Assembly (NCBI GenBank): GCA_905221605.1
Contig: CAJNDS010002414.1
Span: 262,710-326,709 of the forward strand
From: Symbiodinium natans
Lineage: Eukaryota; Sar; Dinophyceae; Suessiales; Symbiodiniaceae
Direction: 5' to 3'
DNA length: 64,000 bases
Position numbers and translations under genes: made by a program. The notes beneath the pieces are model-generated. The model was given only the letters and a program-made list of their open reading frames with translations, was not told the DNA's origin and made no database searches. This document shows, in pieces, positions 10,601-18,430 of this stretch; within the stretch, counting starts at the first letter, position 1, and every line of letters begins with the position of its first letter.

Positions 10601-13600
10601 CCCCTAAACCCCTAAACCCCTAAACCCCTAAACCCCTAAACCCCTAAACCCCTAAACCCCTAAACCCCTAAACCCCTAACCCCTAAACCCCTAAACCCCT
10701 AACCCCTAAACCCTAAACCCCTAAGCCCCTAAGCCCCTAAGCCCCTAAACCCCTAAACTCTGCACCTTAAACCCTAATATGGTTAGCACAAAAAATACGG
10801 ATGTCGAGCCAGGACACCAAGGCGTTGGAAGAGGTCCAAGCCATGCCACCTGCATGCTGGGCACTCGGAACTTCCAGCATCCTAACAGAGTTTAGGGTTT
10901 AGGCTTTAGGGTTTAGGCTTTAGGCTTTTGGCTTTTGGCTTTTGGCTTTTGGCTTTTGGGTTTAGGGTTTAGGGTTTAGCACTGTAACGGGAAACCGCGA
11001 CTGCGGAAAACCACGGGACGGTATGACCGGGTATGACCGGGTATGACCGGGTATGACCGGGTATGACCGGGTATGACCGGGCATGACCGGGTATGCCCGG
11101 GTATGCCCGGGTATGACCGGGTATGACCGAGTATGACCGGGCATGACCGGGTATGCCCGGGTATGCCCGGGTTTGCCCGGGTATGACCGGGTATGACCGG
11201 GTATGACCGGGTATGACTCGGGCATGACTCGGGCGTACTCGGGCGTACTCGGGAGTACTGGGACGTACTCGGGCGCACTCGGGCGTACTCGGGCGTACTC
11301 GGGCGTACTCGGGCGTACTCGGACGTACTCGGGCGCACTCGGGCGTACTCAGTCGCGGAACGCGGCCGCAATGACGGGTTTAGGGTTTAGGGTTTAGGGT
11401 TTAGGGTTTAGGGTTTAGGGTTTAGGGTTTAGGCTTTAGGGTTTAGGGTTTCGGGTTTAGGGTTCAGTGTTCAGGGTTTAGGGCACGTTGACGACTCAAC
11501 CTGTTCGTTTGTCAACGCGGTTATGTGAACCCTAAATTTGAGCCCTACTTGAAGGTTCATGGGTAGTTAAAAGTCGGGCTACATGTACCCTAAACAAGGT
11601 TATAACCAGCTATAACTTTAGTTACAATACCTATAACCCCTCTTATCACTACCCATGAACCCTCCAAGTACGCTTTTGTGGGTTCCTCATGGCAGCTCCA
11701 TTCATCCAACCACCTCCAAAGCACTACTATCCACTCCTACTCGTGCTCCTACTATTGCTGCTCCTCCTGCACTGCTCCCACGGCTACTGTTCGAACTCTG
11801 ATTCTGGCTACGGCGGCTACTGCGACCGCACTACAGCGATTTACCACCACTACCAGCACACCACCACCACCACCACTACCACCACCACCACCACCACCAC
11901 TACTCCATTTTCACCACCACGAAGAGCTACCGAAATCCTTTTCAGGTCGAGGGCATAAGCAAAACGGGGCTTGGATCTGTTGCACGTGCCATTGGAGTGG
12001 CAAGCTTGAATCTCTGAGGCAGGCATACGGGGCGTTACTCAATCTGCTCTGTATTGAACTTTGTGGAGTACACAGTAGTACCTCATACATAACAAACATC
12101 TGATTGCCTCATGTTGCCACCTGGCACGCTACAGGCATGAGCCTCATCGCCACATCCTCGAGCATGGACGGATGTGGGCAGAGCCTGCGCAGCCCTAAAG
12201 CCCCACATACACCCCTATAACCTTAAACCCATGACTCCCTGCTTGCCTAAGAGCCTATAAACCCTACACGCATAAACCCCTGAGGCCCCAGAACCCTACT
12301 CATAAGGTTTCCGAAAATTCTGGGACCCCTCATATCGACTCCCAAAAAGGTAAGTTTCCCTTGTCATAAGGACCCCAAGAAGGTACCCCCTCATTTCGGA
12401 AACACCCCCCCTATTCCCCAAACCCTAAACCCTAAAACCCTAAAACCCTAAAACCCTAGAACCCTAGAACCCTAAAACCCTAACACCCTAAAACCCTAAA
12501 CCCTAAACCCCAAACCCTAAACCCTAAACCCTGAGCCCCCGCTCATAAGCTCATCTTGCAAGCCTGAAGCTTCCGCAGAGATCTGCACACAGCGCTGCCG
12601 CAGCTATGAAGGCATGGTGCAGGCCAGCTGACGGCGACAACCTCTTTGCCTCAACAAGGCAAAAGGAGGAGATTTATGGTATACTAGAGTATAGTGTACG
12701 ATACTATGTTGGAGTATATTTTTGGTGTTTTTGGGTAGAGTATACCATGTTACCCGCACATGTTGCAGTATATTCGGCACACTTGAAACTGAGGAGGCCG
12801 CTGGGTCTGGCCTGACCAGCGCCAGAATGAAGTCTCGAGCCACCGGGGACAGGTCCATGTTCCACGCCTGGCCGCGCGAACATCTTGGAATGTCGATACG
12901 CACCCTGGAATCCCTTTCAGCTTGCCCTTAGACCCAGCCAACTCTTGCAAAACTTCTTCGCGCGATAGGACATGATACCCTAAACCTAAGCCCTAAACCG
13001 TAAACCCTAGGAGCCAGAGGGCTTTGCGTCTCACCTTGGTGGACATGTTGATGTCTCCAAAGGCCGCCAAGCGAATCACCTCTCGCAGAGAATTTTGCAT
13101 TCCAGCTCGCTGCATTTGCAAGGGTTTAGGGTTTAGGGTTTAGGGTTTGGGGTTTAGGGTTTAGGGTTTAGGGTTTAGGGCTTTTGCAAAAGGCACCTCT
13201 GCTTCCCTCTGCACCGGGTCTTTCAGGACCAGCGCTTTGTTGAAGGGGCTGTGACCTTGCGGGTTGTAGCCTCTTTGCATGAGTCTGCCGGACGCTGCAA
13301 CGTGACAAGGCTCCTGCCAGTAAGGAGGAGATAGGTGATGATGCCCGTACTGGCAGTAGCGCTTGTTGCTGCCATGTGATACTGGGGATGCGGATGAAGG
13401 CTGGCTCGAACCTCCACATGTCGCTCTTCCCGGCTTGCAGCTCATCGCTGACGATCTCTGCACCTCTCACTGGCGGATTCCTTGGACCGCATGGACTTGC
13501 TGCGCTTCGTCATTGAGTCATATCACGCGCCCCCCCCCCCCCCCCCCCCCCCAAGCATTCAGACAGCGACAGCTCCGGCGGTGCATACCAAAGCCTTGCA

Positions 13601-16600
13601 CGAAGTTCTGCTCTGCGTTAGCTGCAGCTTTCCGAAACTTTCCCCTTAATCATATACCCTAATATACTCGAATGTGCTCGAATATCCCACAATAGACTAT
13701 AACATACTTGAACATACTACAATAAACTCAACATGCTGCAATAAAATATAACATCCTCGAATATACTATGATATATACTCTGATATGCTTCAATGTACTC
13801 TCATATACTATTACTCTAATGTACTCGACTATACTCTAGTATATGCTCTTTTAGACTCTATCTATGGTAGTACACTCGCATATACAATAATGTACTCCAG
13901 TATACTCGGAAAGCAAGCCAGGGGTGCGATCCCACCCCTTCCGAAGGAATGGCCGGTGGCGGTGACGGCCGATCCACCTCACAATTGCTCTCCAGCAGCT
14001 GTAAACTCCCTAACCCTCTACGCAGGTTTAGGGTTTAGGGTTTAGGGTTTAGGGTTTAGGGTTTAGGGTTTAGGGTTTAGGGTTTAGGGTTTAGGGTTTA
14101 GGGTTTAGGGTTTAGGGTTTAGGGTTTAGGGTTTAACCTGCTAAGCTAAGCCAGCGACGATCACCGCCCAGCCAAAGTCAGCAAGCTTGATGAACGGCGC
14201 CTTTTGCACGGGCTGCGTGCGACATGCCCTCACGGCGTTGCCATGCTCCGCCTGATGGTTCTTCGTGGCTTCCGGGTCGGAGTACAACAACAAGTTCTCC
14301 GGCTTCACCTGACTTAAAACCCTAAACCCTTAACCCTTAACCCTTAACCCTCAACCCTAAACCCTTATCCGGCGCCACTTCTGGCTGCAGATGGAACGCA
14401 CGTGCAGCAGGAATCGGCTCGTGCACGTAGCGTGTGCGAGTGCTTTCACGCTTTTTGACAACTGCACTGGTTTCGATTTCCAGCATCAATGATCATGTTG
14501 GCCGAATTCTATGCACCTCGCTTTTTCTGGTACCAAGCGCAATCGAACAAATTGGGAAACGGTGGCAAATGACAAAAAGTCGCGGGTCCAAAGGAATCAA
14601 ACGAACCCAGGTTGGATCTCAATGATGCAAGGTCTTACATCTCAGGCTCACATGCCAGACGGAGCAGTGTCATGGCATTTCACAGTCACTCAACAAATCT
14701 GTGCAATGCGGGTACAAACAGTGCATTGGTCTCGCGAACGAAAGTTTTACGTACAAACTTGCGCAAGCCTGCACGCGCAAGATTTTAGCTTGTGGGGTAC
14801 GCTCTCCACCCACGACACCTGCGCAAACCCACGCGAAGCATGATGCATCTCAAAAGCACCCTTAAGCAAACAAGGCCAACCTGCGGCCGGGGAAAAACAT
14901 CGGGCAGAGCTTATGCATACCTAGTCGGGGCAAAAACTTTTCCGGGCCAGGCCCGAAGAGACACCCATGTAACTACATTCCATGCAAGCTCCCTTTGGTA
15001 TATTTGCGCAGGTCAGATCAAAGACAAAAGGCTTCGGAAATGGTATCGCAATAGATCTCAAGAGATGTCGTCAATGGCCGAACATGCCTGCCGACTTTGA
15101 TATGAGTGCAAATCTGAAACATTGTAGGAAATCTCCAACCCAACCCTCAACCCTGAACCCTGAACCCTAAACAATAACCCTAAACCCTAAACCCTTAAAC
15201 CCTAAAGCCTAAACCCTAAACCCGAAACCCTAAACCCTAAACCCTAAACCCTAAACCCTGAACCTGCCCTCACCTGCTCTCTGCTGTTCCTCCACGCTAT
15301 GATGGCTGGGGTCCAGGCGTCCCGGTGTTCAATGCCCCGGTCAACCCTCAAGGTGAGCTTAGGGTTTAGGGTTTAGGGTTTAGGGTTTAGGGTTTAGGGT
15401 TTAGGGTTTAGGGTTTAGGGTTTGAGGGTTTGAGGGTTTGGGGTTTGGGGTTTAGGGTTCAGGATTCATCTGAAACAAACGTTCCCCCTGCGATGCATGT
15501 CTGCCCGTACCCAATCTCAGCCCGCTGCAAGTGTTGCAACGCTAGCCTGATCACCACAACCACGCAAGCATGCGGCGCACCAGCCCAGAAAAACAGAAAG
15601 ACCCTAAACCCTAAACCCTAAAAAGACAAGCCAGATGAGCAGTAGTTGGCGGATCAACTGGCCGACAAACTTTTCCTCCATGCAGCACCTGACTCAAGGA
15701 GATCTTCCGTCGAAGTTGTCAAACCTAAACCCTAAACCCTAAACCCTAAACCCCAAGGCTGCATGGAGGCACCCTTTGCTTGACGCATACAGCTCGTAGA
15801 TGTCTCCACCTTCACCTGGAAGCTGCAGGCTTTACCTACTGATAGGGTTTAGGGTTTAGGGCTTAGGGCTTAGGGTTTAGGGTCTAGGGTTTAGGGTTTA
15901 ACCCTAGGGTTTAGGGTTTAGGGTTTACGGTTTAGGGTCTACCACTCGTACAGCCCGAAAGGCACCTTGAACGGAACACTTGCGAAGCCATAAGACTTCA
16001 AGCTCATGCTGCGGCTAGAAGGCAGTGCTCCAGCACAATGGCATCCTCTTCACTGCCAGCCTGATCAGAATCGCACCATTGAGTTTAAAGTGCAGGGCAC
16101 ATGGCTCTCTTAGCGAATTGATAAGTATCAAACATGTGGGGGTTTCCGAAATTGGGGGCACCTTACTGGGGTCCTTATTATAGGGGGATCCGACTACTGG
16201 GGGTCTATTTTAGGGGTCCCCTTTTTTTCGCAAACCCCCATGCAGCTCAGGGTGAAGTACAAGCTCCTCCCGGCCCTATGATGCGGCACGAAGCGTCACA
16301 AGGTGCAACGGAGAGGCCTCGAAGCTTTCAAGCAGCCGAATCACGTGCGGATGCACGCCGGCGGCCAACAGAGCCTTCCAGAGAAGGAGGGATGGCCGAA
16401 ACAGCCTCGAAACCCTAGACCACAAACCCCAAACCCTAAACCCCAAACCCTAGACCCTCTAAACCTGAGGCCTCTCACCGAGACTCGGAGGGGTCGAGCT
16501 GTATTCCAACGGACTAAACACATGCGCTTTTCACGGCAAAGTATGCAAACGACTCCATGGGTAGCTTCCTAGATTGCGGTCCCTTCTTGTGATCCCGTTT

Positions 16601-17630
16601 TAAAGGGTGCCGCCTGATAGTGGGAACCCAAAACGGGACTATAATTCGAGGAAACTACCCAGCTCATCTCCATGCTTCTTGGTTTTATGCGCAAAAGGCC
16701 TCACCTACATCTGTTTCGGCAGACTCGCCACGCACTTACGACTTGACACAGCCTTGTTTTGGTTCACGCAGAACTTCGGATCCTCCTCACATGACTGGCC
16801 TTCTGCTCTGCCTTGAACATGGTGGTCCTCTGACGGTGAAAGCGCTTCAACCTGAGCGCTTGACATCTGTAACACCCGCCTTAGATTCTAAGGGTAGTTT
16901 CATGGTCCCCTAGTACGGGCTACCCCTTATATGGCCCTTATTTTCCCCTTATATACCCCATACAGATTAAGGGCCCATACATCAGAACCCTTTAAAGCCC
17001 ATGAAACTACCCTCAGATAGGTGCTCGCAGTCTTAGGTTGTGGCGCCACCCTCCGTCCAGAGGAAGGGCTTGATCCACCCCACCTCTCGTCACCTCGGGC
17101 AGATGCCACAGCTGCAGCGCAGCAGCTTGCGGCGACGCAAGCCCTTACTTGGAGGTTCATGGTAGCTTTAAGTGGGTTTAGAAGTAAGGTTGCTGTATCC
17201 ATGACTGATTGTAACCTTATTTAGGGTGCTTAGAACCCGACCTATATCTACCCATGAACCTTCTCAAGTACAGCGCCAGCACGTGCCTGGACGTGGGCTC
17301 GTGACCGGCCTGAGGGCTTCAGATGGCGGTGTCAATGCGCCAGTGGCGTCCCTGATGCTCTCAGCGCTGTGAGCCCCACCCCTCCACATCGGGCATCTGG
17401 GGCGCCGTGGCAAAAGCCTGGTGCTTCCGGGGTTCAGAGTTTGGGGGTTTAGGGTTTAGGGTTTAGGGTTTAGGGTTTAGGGTTTAGGGTTTAGGGTTTA
17501 GGGTTTAGGGTTTGAGGCCTAGGGTGTCCTGCAAAATCAACGCCATCTGAGCGCGCTCCGAGAGCAGGTCTGCCTCGAAAACGCTGGCCGTTTGCCCGGA
17601 ACCGAGTTCACGCCCAAGAGAATAACGGCT
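7640..17630 (-). CDS. Multi-exon protein kinase gene, CDPK-like (gene span)
   Basis: Serine/threonine protein kinase read exon by exon on the minus strand, in the correct subdomain order: I (Gly loop, 17.6 kb), II (AVK, 16.54), IV (16.35), V (15.8), VIa (15.65), VIb-VII (15.33 and 14.3-14.15), VIII (13.6), IX (13.45 and 13.3) and XI (12.85 and 12.6). EF-hand exons at 8868-8772 and about 7805-7690 suggest a calcium-dependent protein kinase, the common alveolate architecture; that they belong to the same transcript is inferred. Between V and VIb the exons are 28 to 63 bp long and their phases match at every junction. Donors include GT, GC and probably GA; acceptors are AG, often AG|G. Many introns are filled by telomere-like repeats, and MITEs sit in the introns at 16137-16240, 16891-17013 and 17146-17270. 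Start and stop codons were not located. Confidence 0.75.
7690..7805 (-). CDS. Probable second EF-hand exon (C-terminal half)
   Basis: The minus strand reads SRSVFLTYSDFQQAVHRQSA, resembling the second half of an EF-hand loop plus its exiting helix. The first half of the loop would lie in an upstream exon that was not found. Confidence 0.45.
8074..8247. mobile_element. MITE-like element, family D (copy 1)
   Basis: Termini TTGGGATGTT and AACATCCCAA. The interior holds two poly-G runs (about 8131-8145 and 8184-8194) and repeats of 'AGAATCCCTACTAAGGACTG'. Related inverted-repeat elements are at about 45457-45550 and 54232-54315. Confidence 0.6.
8346..8405. repeat. Interstitial telomere-like array
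   Basis: About eight CCCTAAA units with one CCCCAAA variant. A second short array is at 8728-8760, next to the EF-hand exon. Confidence 0.85.
8494..8711. mobile_element. MITE family B with a second inverted repeat nested inside
   Basis: The outer ends TGGGGGGATTCCCGAA and TTCGCAAACCCCCA match family B (TGGGGGTTTNCGAA). Inside is a separate perfect 15-bp inverted repeat, AAGGGTCCATGTACC at 8592-8606 and its complement at 8678-8692. Confidence 0.6.
8772..8868 (-). CDS. EF-hand exon
   Basis: After acceptor AG at 8870-8869 the frame reads AAWTDVFYLAFLYL and then the EF-hand loop DVDCDGLLSADD, with acidic ligands at loop positions 1, 3, 5 and 12 and glycine at 6. It ends at a GC donor (CCAG|GCTCCC). 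Supports a calcium-regulated kinase if joined to the exons to the right. Confidence 0.7.
8960..10100 (-). CDS. Exon-like segments, family not recognised
   Basis: Minus-strand open segments with coding character: 8960-9100 (ETGFELALVLFLQLLAVESE) and 9720-10030, which is basic with a nuclear-localisation-like KRWRKQRGKR stretch. A further helical segment EPELMALERMKESL lies at 10420-10481. Their position between the kinase and EF-hand exons suggests they belong to the kinase gene. Confidence 0.35.
10495..10760. repeat. Telomere-like arrays including an 8-bp CCCCTAAA variant
   Basis: A short TTTAGGG run (10495-10530) is followed by about 20 copies of CCCCTAAA (10592-10757), one C longer than the usual unit. 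Confidence 0.85.
10890..11480. repeat. Decamer minisatellite between telomere-like arrays
   Basis: Positions 11021-11219 hold about 20 copies of GTATGACCGG with GTATGCCCGG variants. Positions 11220-11353 hold about 13 copies of a second decamer, GGCGTACTCG. Both keep an exact 10-bp period. The flanks are TTTAGGG-type arrays at 10890-10979, which include a (TTTTGGC)n run, and at 11376-11480. Confidence 0.85.
11546..11670. mobile_element. MITE-like element, family A (copy 2)
   Basis: Ends TACTTGAAGGTTCATGGG and CCCATGAACCCTCCAAGTA form near-perfect inverted repeats with outer TA. The AT-rich core has no coding capacity. Confidence 0.75.
11690..11910. repeat. CCA/CTA trinucleotide-rich tract
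   Basis: Low-complexity CTC/CCA repeats, densest at 11850-11900 (CCACCACCA). The frames through it are repeat-derived. Confidence 0.7.
12302..12411. mobile_element. MITE-like element, family B
   Basis: Inverted termini GGTTTCCGAAA and TTTCGGAAAC with C-rich flanks. It lies directly before a telomere-like array (12417-12537) that contains CCCTAAAA variants. A further half-element with 'TTTTCGG' and a C-run is at about 10330-10416. Confidence 0.55.
12560..12643 (-). CDS. Kinase exon: subdomain XI arginine and C-lobe end
   Basis: Starts at AG|AGG (12645-12644) and reads RLSPSAGLHHAFIAAA, with the invariant subdomain XI arginine and the 'HxFI' end of the kinase fold. Phase 0 agrees with the exon before it. 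Confidence 0.75.
12790..12867 (-). CDS. Kinase exon: subdomain XI, first part
   Basis: 26 codons in phase 0 reading WNMDLSPVARDFILALVRPD, the S-x-x-A-x-D-F-I motif of the C-lobe; donor GTTTCA. Just upstream (12960-12905) a frame reading SREEVLQELAGSKGKLKGIP fits the preceding C-lobe helix. Confidence 0.8.
13035..13109 (-). CDS. Exon in kinase gene, role not recognised
   Basis: A 75-bp exon, exactly 25 codons, with acceptor GCAG and canonical donor AAG|GTGAGA. It reads RAGMQNSLREVIRLAAFGD. It lies between kinase subdomains IX and XI and may be part of an insert. Confidence 0.6.
13296..13349 (-). CDS. Kinase exon: subdomain IX, second part
   Basis: After AG at 13351-13350 the frame reads TGIITYLLLTGRSLVTL, the helix that follows DMWS in kinases. 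Its phase matches the preceding exon. Confidence 0.75.
13412..13480 (-). CDS. Kinase exon: subdomain IX, first part
   Basis: The frame ends GKSDMW plus AG, which with the T of the next exon gives DMWS; donor GTTCGA. D-M-W-S is the conserved subdomain IX motif. The acceptor is AAG|G at 13480. Confidence 0.75.
13536..13612 (-). CDS. Kinase exon: subdomain VIII (APE-like)
   Basis: Acceptor AG at 13614-13613, then AELRARLWYAPPELSLSE, the activation-segment end with PPE in place of APE. A 27-bp poly-C (13526-13552 on the plus strand) begins the next intron, so the exact exon end is uncertain. Confidence 0.7.
13655..13910. repeat. Degenerate TATACTCGAA-type tandem repeat in a kinase intron
   Basis: Many imperfect copies of words such as 'AATATACTCGAATGTACTC', lying between kinase subdomain VII and VIII exons. 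A similar 'GAGTATA' stretch is at 12680-12780. Confidence 0.6.
14155..14308 (-). CDS. Kinase exon: rest of catalytic loop and DFG motif
   Basis: Starts at acceptor AG 14310-14309 with VKPENLLLYSD in phase 0, then about 27 residues of insert, then IKLADFGWAV. The end is probably at a GA donor (GCGGT|GATCGT), which gives the phase needed by the next exon. A 109-bp TTTAGGG array follows immediately (14026-14134). Confidence 0.85.
15319..15346 (-). CDS. Kinase exon: HRD catalytic loop
   Basis: A 28-bp exon encoding VDRGIEHRD, including the catalytic aspartate, followed by GC donor GCCTGG. The following intron (15318-14309, about 1.0 kb) contains two telomere-like arrays. Joined to the next exon, the catalytic loop reads HRD-VKPENLL, the kinase signature. 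Confidence 0.85.
15511..15546 (-). CDS. Kinase exon between subdomains VIa and VIb
   Basis: A 36-bp exon reading LALQHLQRAEI. Acceptor AG at 15548-15547; donor GTACGG. The phase (1 nt at the start, 2 nt left at the end) agrees with both neighbours. The next intron (15510-15347) is mostly a telomere-like array. Confidence 0.75.
15632..15675 (-). CDS. Kinase exon: subdomain VIa
   Basis: A 44-bp exon reading EKFVGQLIRQLLLI, bounded by AG|G and GC donor GCTTGT. It ends in phase 2, which is completed by the first base of the next exon. The intron 15631-15547 contains CCCTAAA units at 15601-15619. Confidence 0.8.
15760..15822 (-). CDS. Kinase exon: subdomain V (hinge)
   Basis: Acceptor AG at 15824-15823, then 21 codons in phase 0 containing GEGGDIYELYASSKG, then GC donor GCCTTG. 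The next intron (15759-15676, 84 bp) contains about four TTTAGGG units in the sense direction. Confidence 0.8.
16137..16240. mobile_element. MITE-like element, family B (most intact copy)
   Basis: 104 bp with termini TGGGGGTTTCCGAA and TTCGCAAACCCCCA (13 of 14 paired). It lies in a kinase intron. Confidence 0.75.
16290..16385 (-). CDS. Kinase exon: subdomain IV
   Basis: The minus strand reads LWKALLAAGVHPHVIRLLES and continues FEASPLHLV. H-P-x-V-I-R-L is the classic beta-4 region of kinases. Confidence 0.7.
16523..16568 (-). CDS. Kinase exon: subdomain II (invariant lysine)
   Basis: After an AG acceptor at 16570-16569 the frame reads MESFAYFAVKSAC, matching the V/A-x-K motif that positions ATP. 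The exon end is not determined. Confidence 0.55.
16891..17013. mobile_element. MITE-like element, family E
   Basis: Perfect 15-bp inverted repeats, AGGGTAGTTTCATGG and CCATGAAACTACCCT, around a 93-bp AT-rich core. It lies in a kinase intron, 132 bp from the family A copy at 17146. Confidence 0.75.
17146..17270. mobile_element. MITE-like element, family A (copy 3)
   Basis: Ends TACTTGGAGGTTCATGG and CCATGAACCTTCTCAAGTA with outer TA. It lies in an intron between the kinase Gly-loop and AVK exons. Confidence 0.75.
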
Positions 17631-17939
17631 GCGCCAGCTGGATGCAGGCCTCCCTGGCAGGCGGCTACGTTCATGGGTTTAGGGTTTAGGGTTTAGGGTT
17701 TAGGGTTTAGTGTTTAGGGTTTAGGGTTTAGGGTTTGGGGTTTAGGGTTTAGGGTTTAGGGTCTAGGAACGACCTCAAACACTCACTCGGAAGGGTCGCA
17801 AGACACGACAGCTCCTGATCCTGATCTACTTCTTTGCTACATACATAGGGATGGAGATGTTCGGATTGCCGTTGGACGCCGTTGGTTGGTTTTTAGTTTC
17901 GAGTTTAGGGCTTAGGGTTTATCGGGATTTGCCGATTTG

Positions 17940-17975
<36 letters not shown>

Positions 17976-18430
17976 ACCCCCCCTCCCCACCCTCAAAACA
18001 AGCCAACCCCCCTGCCCCCCCCACAGCGGTAAACTTCAACATCACCTCGCCCACTGTGCAACAGTCCACTGCCTGGTGAGCCATGCAGAATGGCAAAGTT
18101 GTGGAGAGTGGGCGCCGCCTCGTCACCAAACCCTAAACCCTAAAACCCTAAAACCCTAGACCCCAAACCCTAAACCCCAAACCCTAAACCCTAAACCCTC
18201 AAGCCAAAAGCCTAAAGCCTAAAGCACGTCCATATACGCCCCTCGTGGAACCTCGCATCTTGCTTCGCGCCTCCCAGTCGAGATCACTCTGCGGGGCCGC
18301 CTGCGCTTTTAAGGGCTTTGGGTTTAGGGTTTTGGGGTTGTGGGTTTAGAGTTTAGGGTTTAGGGTTTAGGGTTTTTGTTTGGGGTTTAGGGTTTAGGGT
18401 TGAGAGTTTAGGGTTTAGGGCTTAGGGCTG
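17432..18430. repeat. Telomere-like arrays and a long poly-C tract
   Basis: TTTAGGG arrays at about 17442-17515 and 17675-17765, a CCCTAAA array at 18126-18200, and a degenerate TTTAGGG array at 18310-18430. A 34-bp poly-C lies at 17941-17974. Confidence 0.8.
17531..17630 (-). CDS. Kinase exon: subdomain I (glycine-rich loop)
   Basis: The minus strand reads YSLGRELGSGQTASVF, a G-x-G-x-x-x-x-V nucleotide-binding loop, followed by EADLLSERAQMALILQ. The 3' boundary is near a GA or GC-like donor just before 17530. Telomere-like arrays lie on both sides (17432-17520 and 17675-17765). Confidence 0.75.

Larger units (their letters stand above)
12978..16458. repeat. Telomere-like arrays located in kinase introns
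   Basis: Arrays at about 12978-13005, 13122-13180, 14026-14134, 14314-14368, 15130-15258, 15357-15465, 15601-15619, 15723-15752, 15845-15940 and 16412-16458. Both orientations relative to the gene occur. Between identified exons they make up a large part of introns as short as 84 bp, for example 15759-15676. Confidence 0.85.

Noticed and set aside
11021-11353. CRISPR-like array
   Set aside because: Units are 10 bp without spacers and the genome is eukaryotic. It is a minisatellite.
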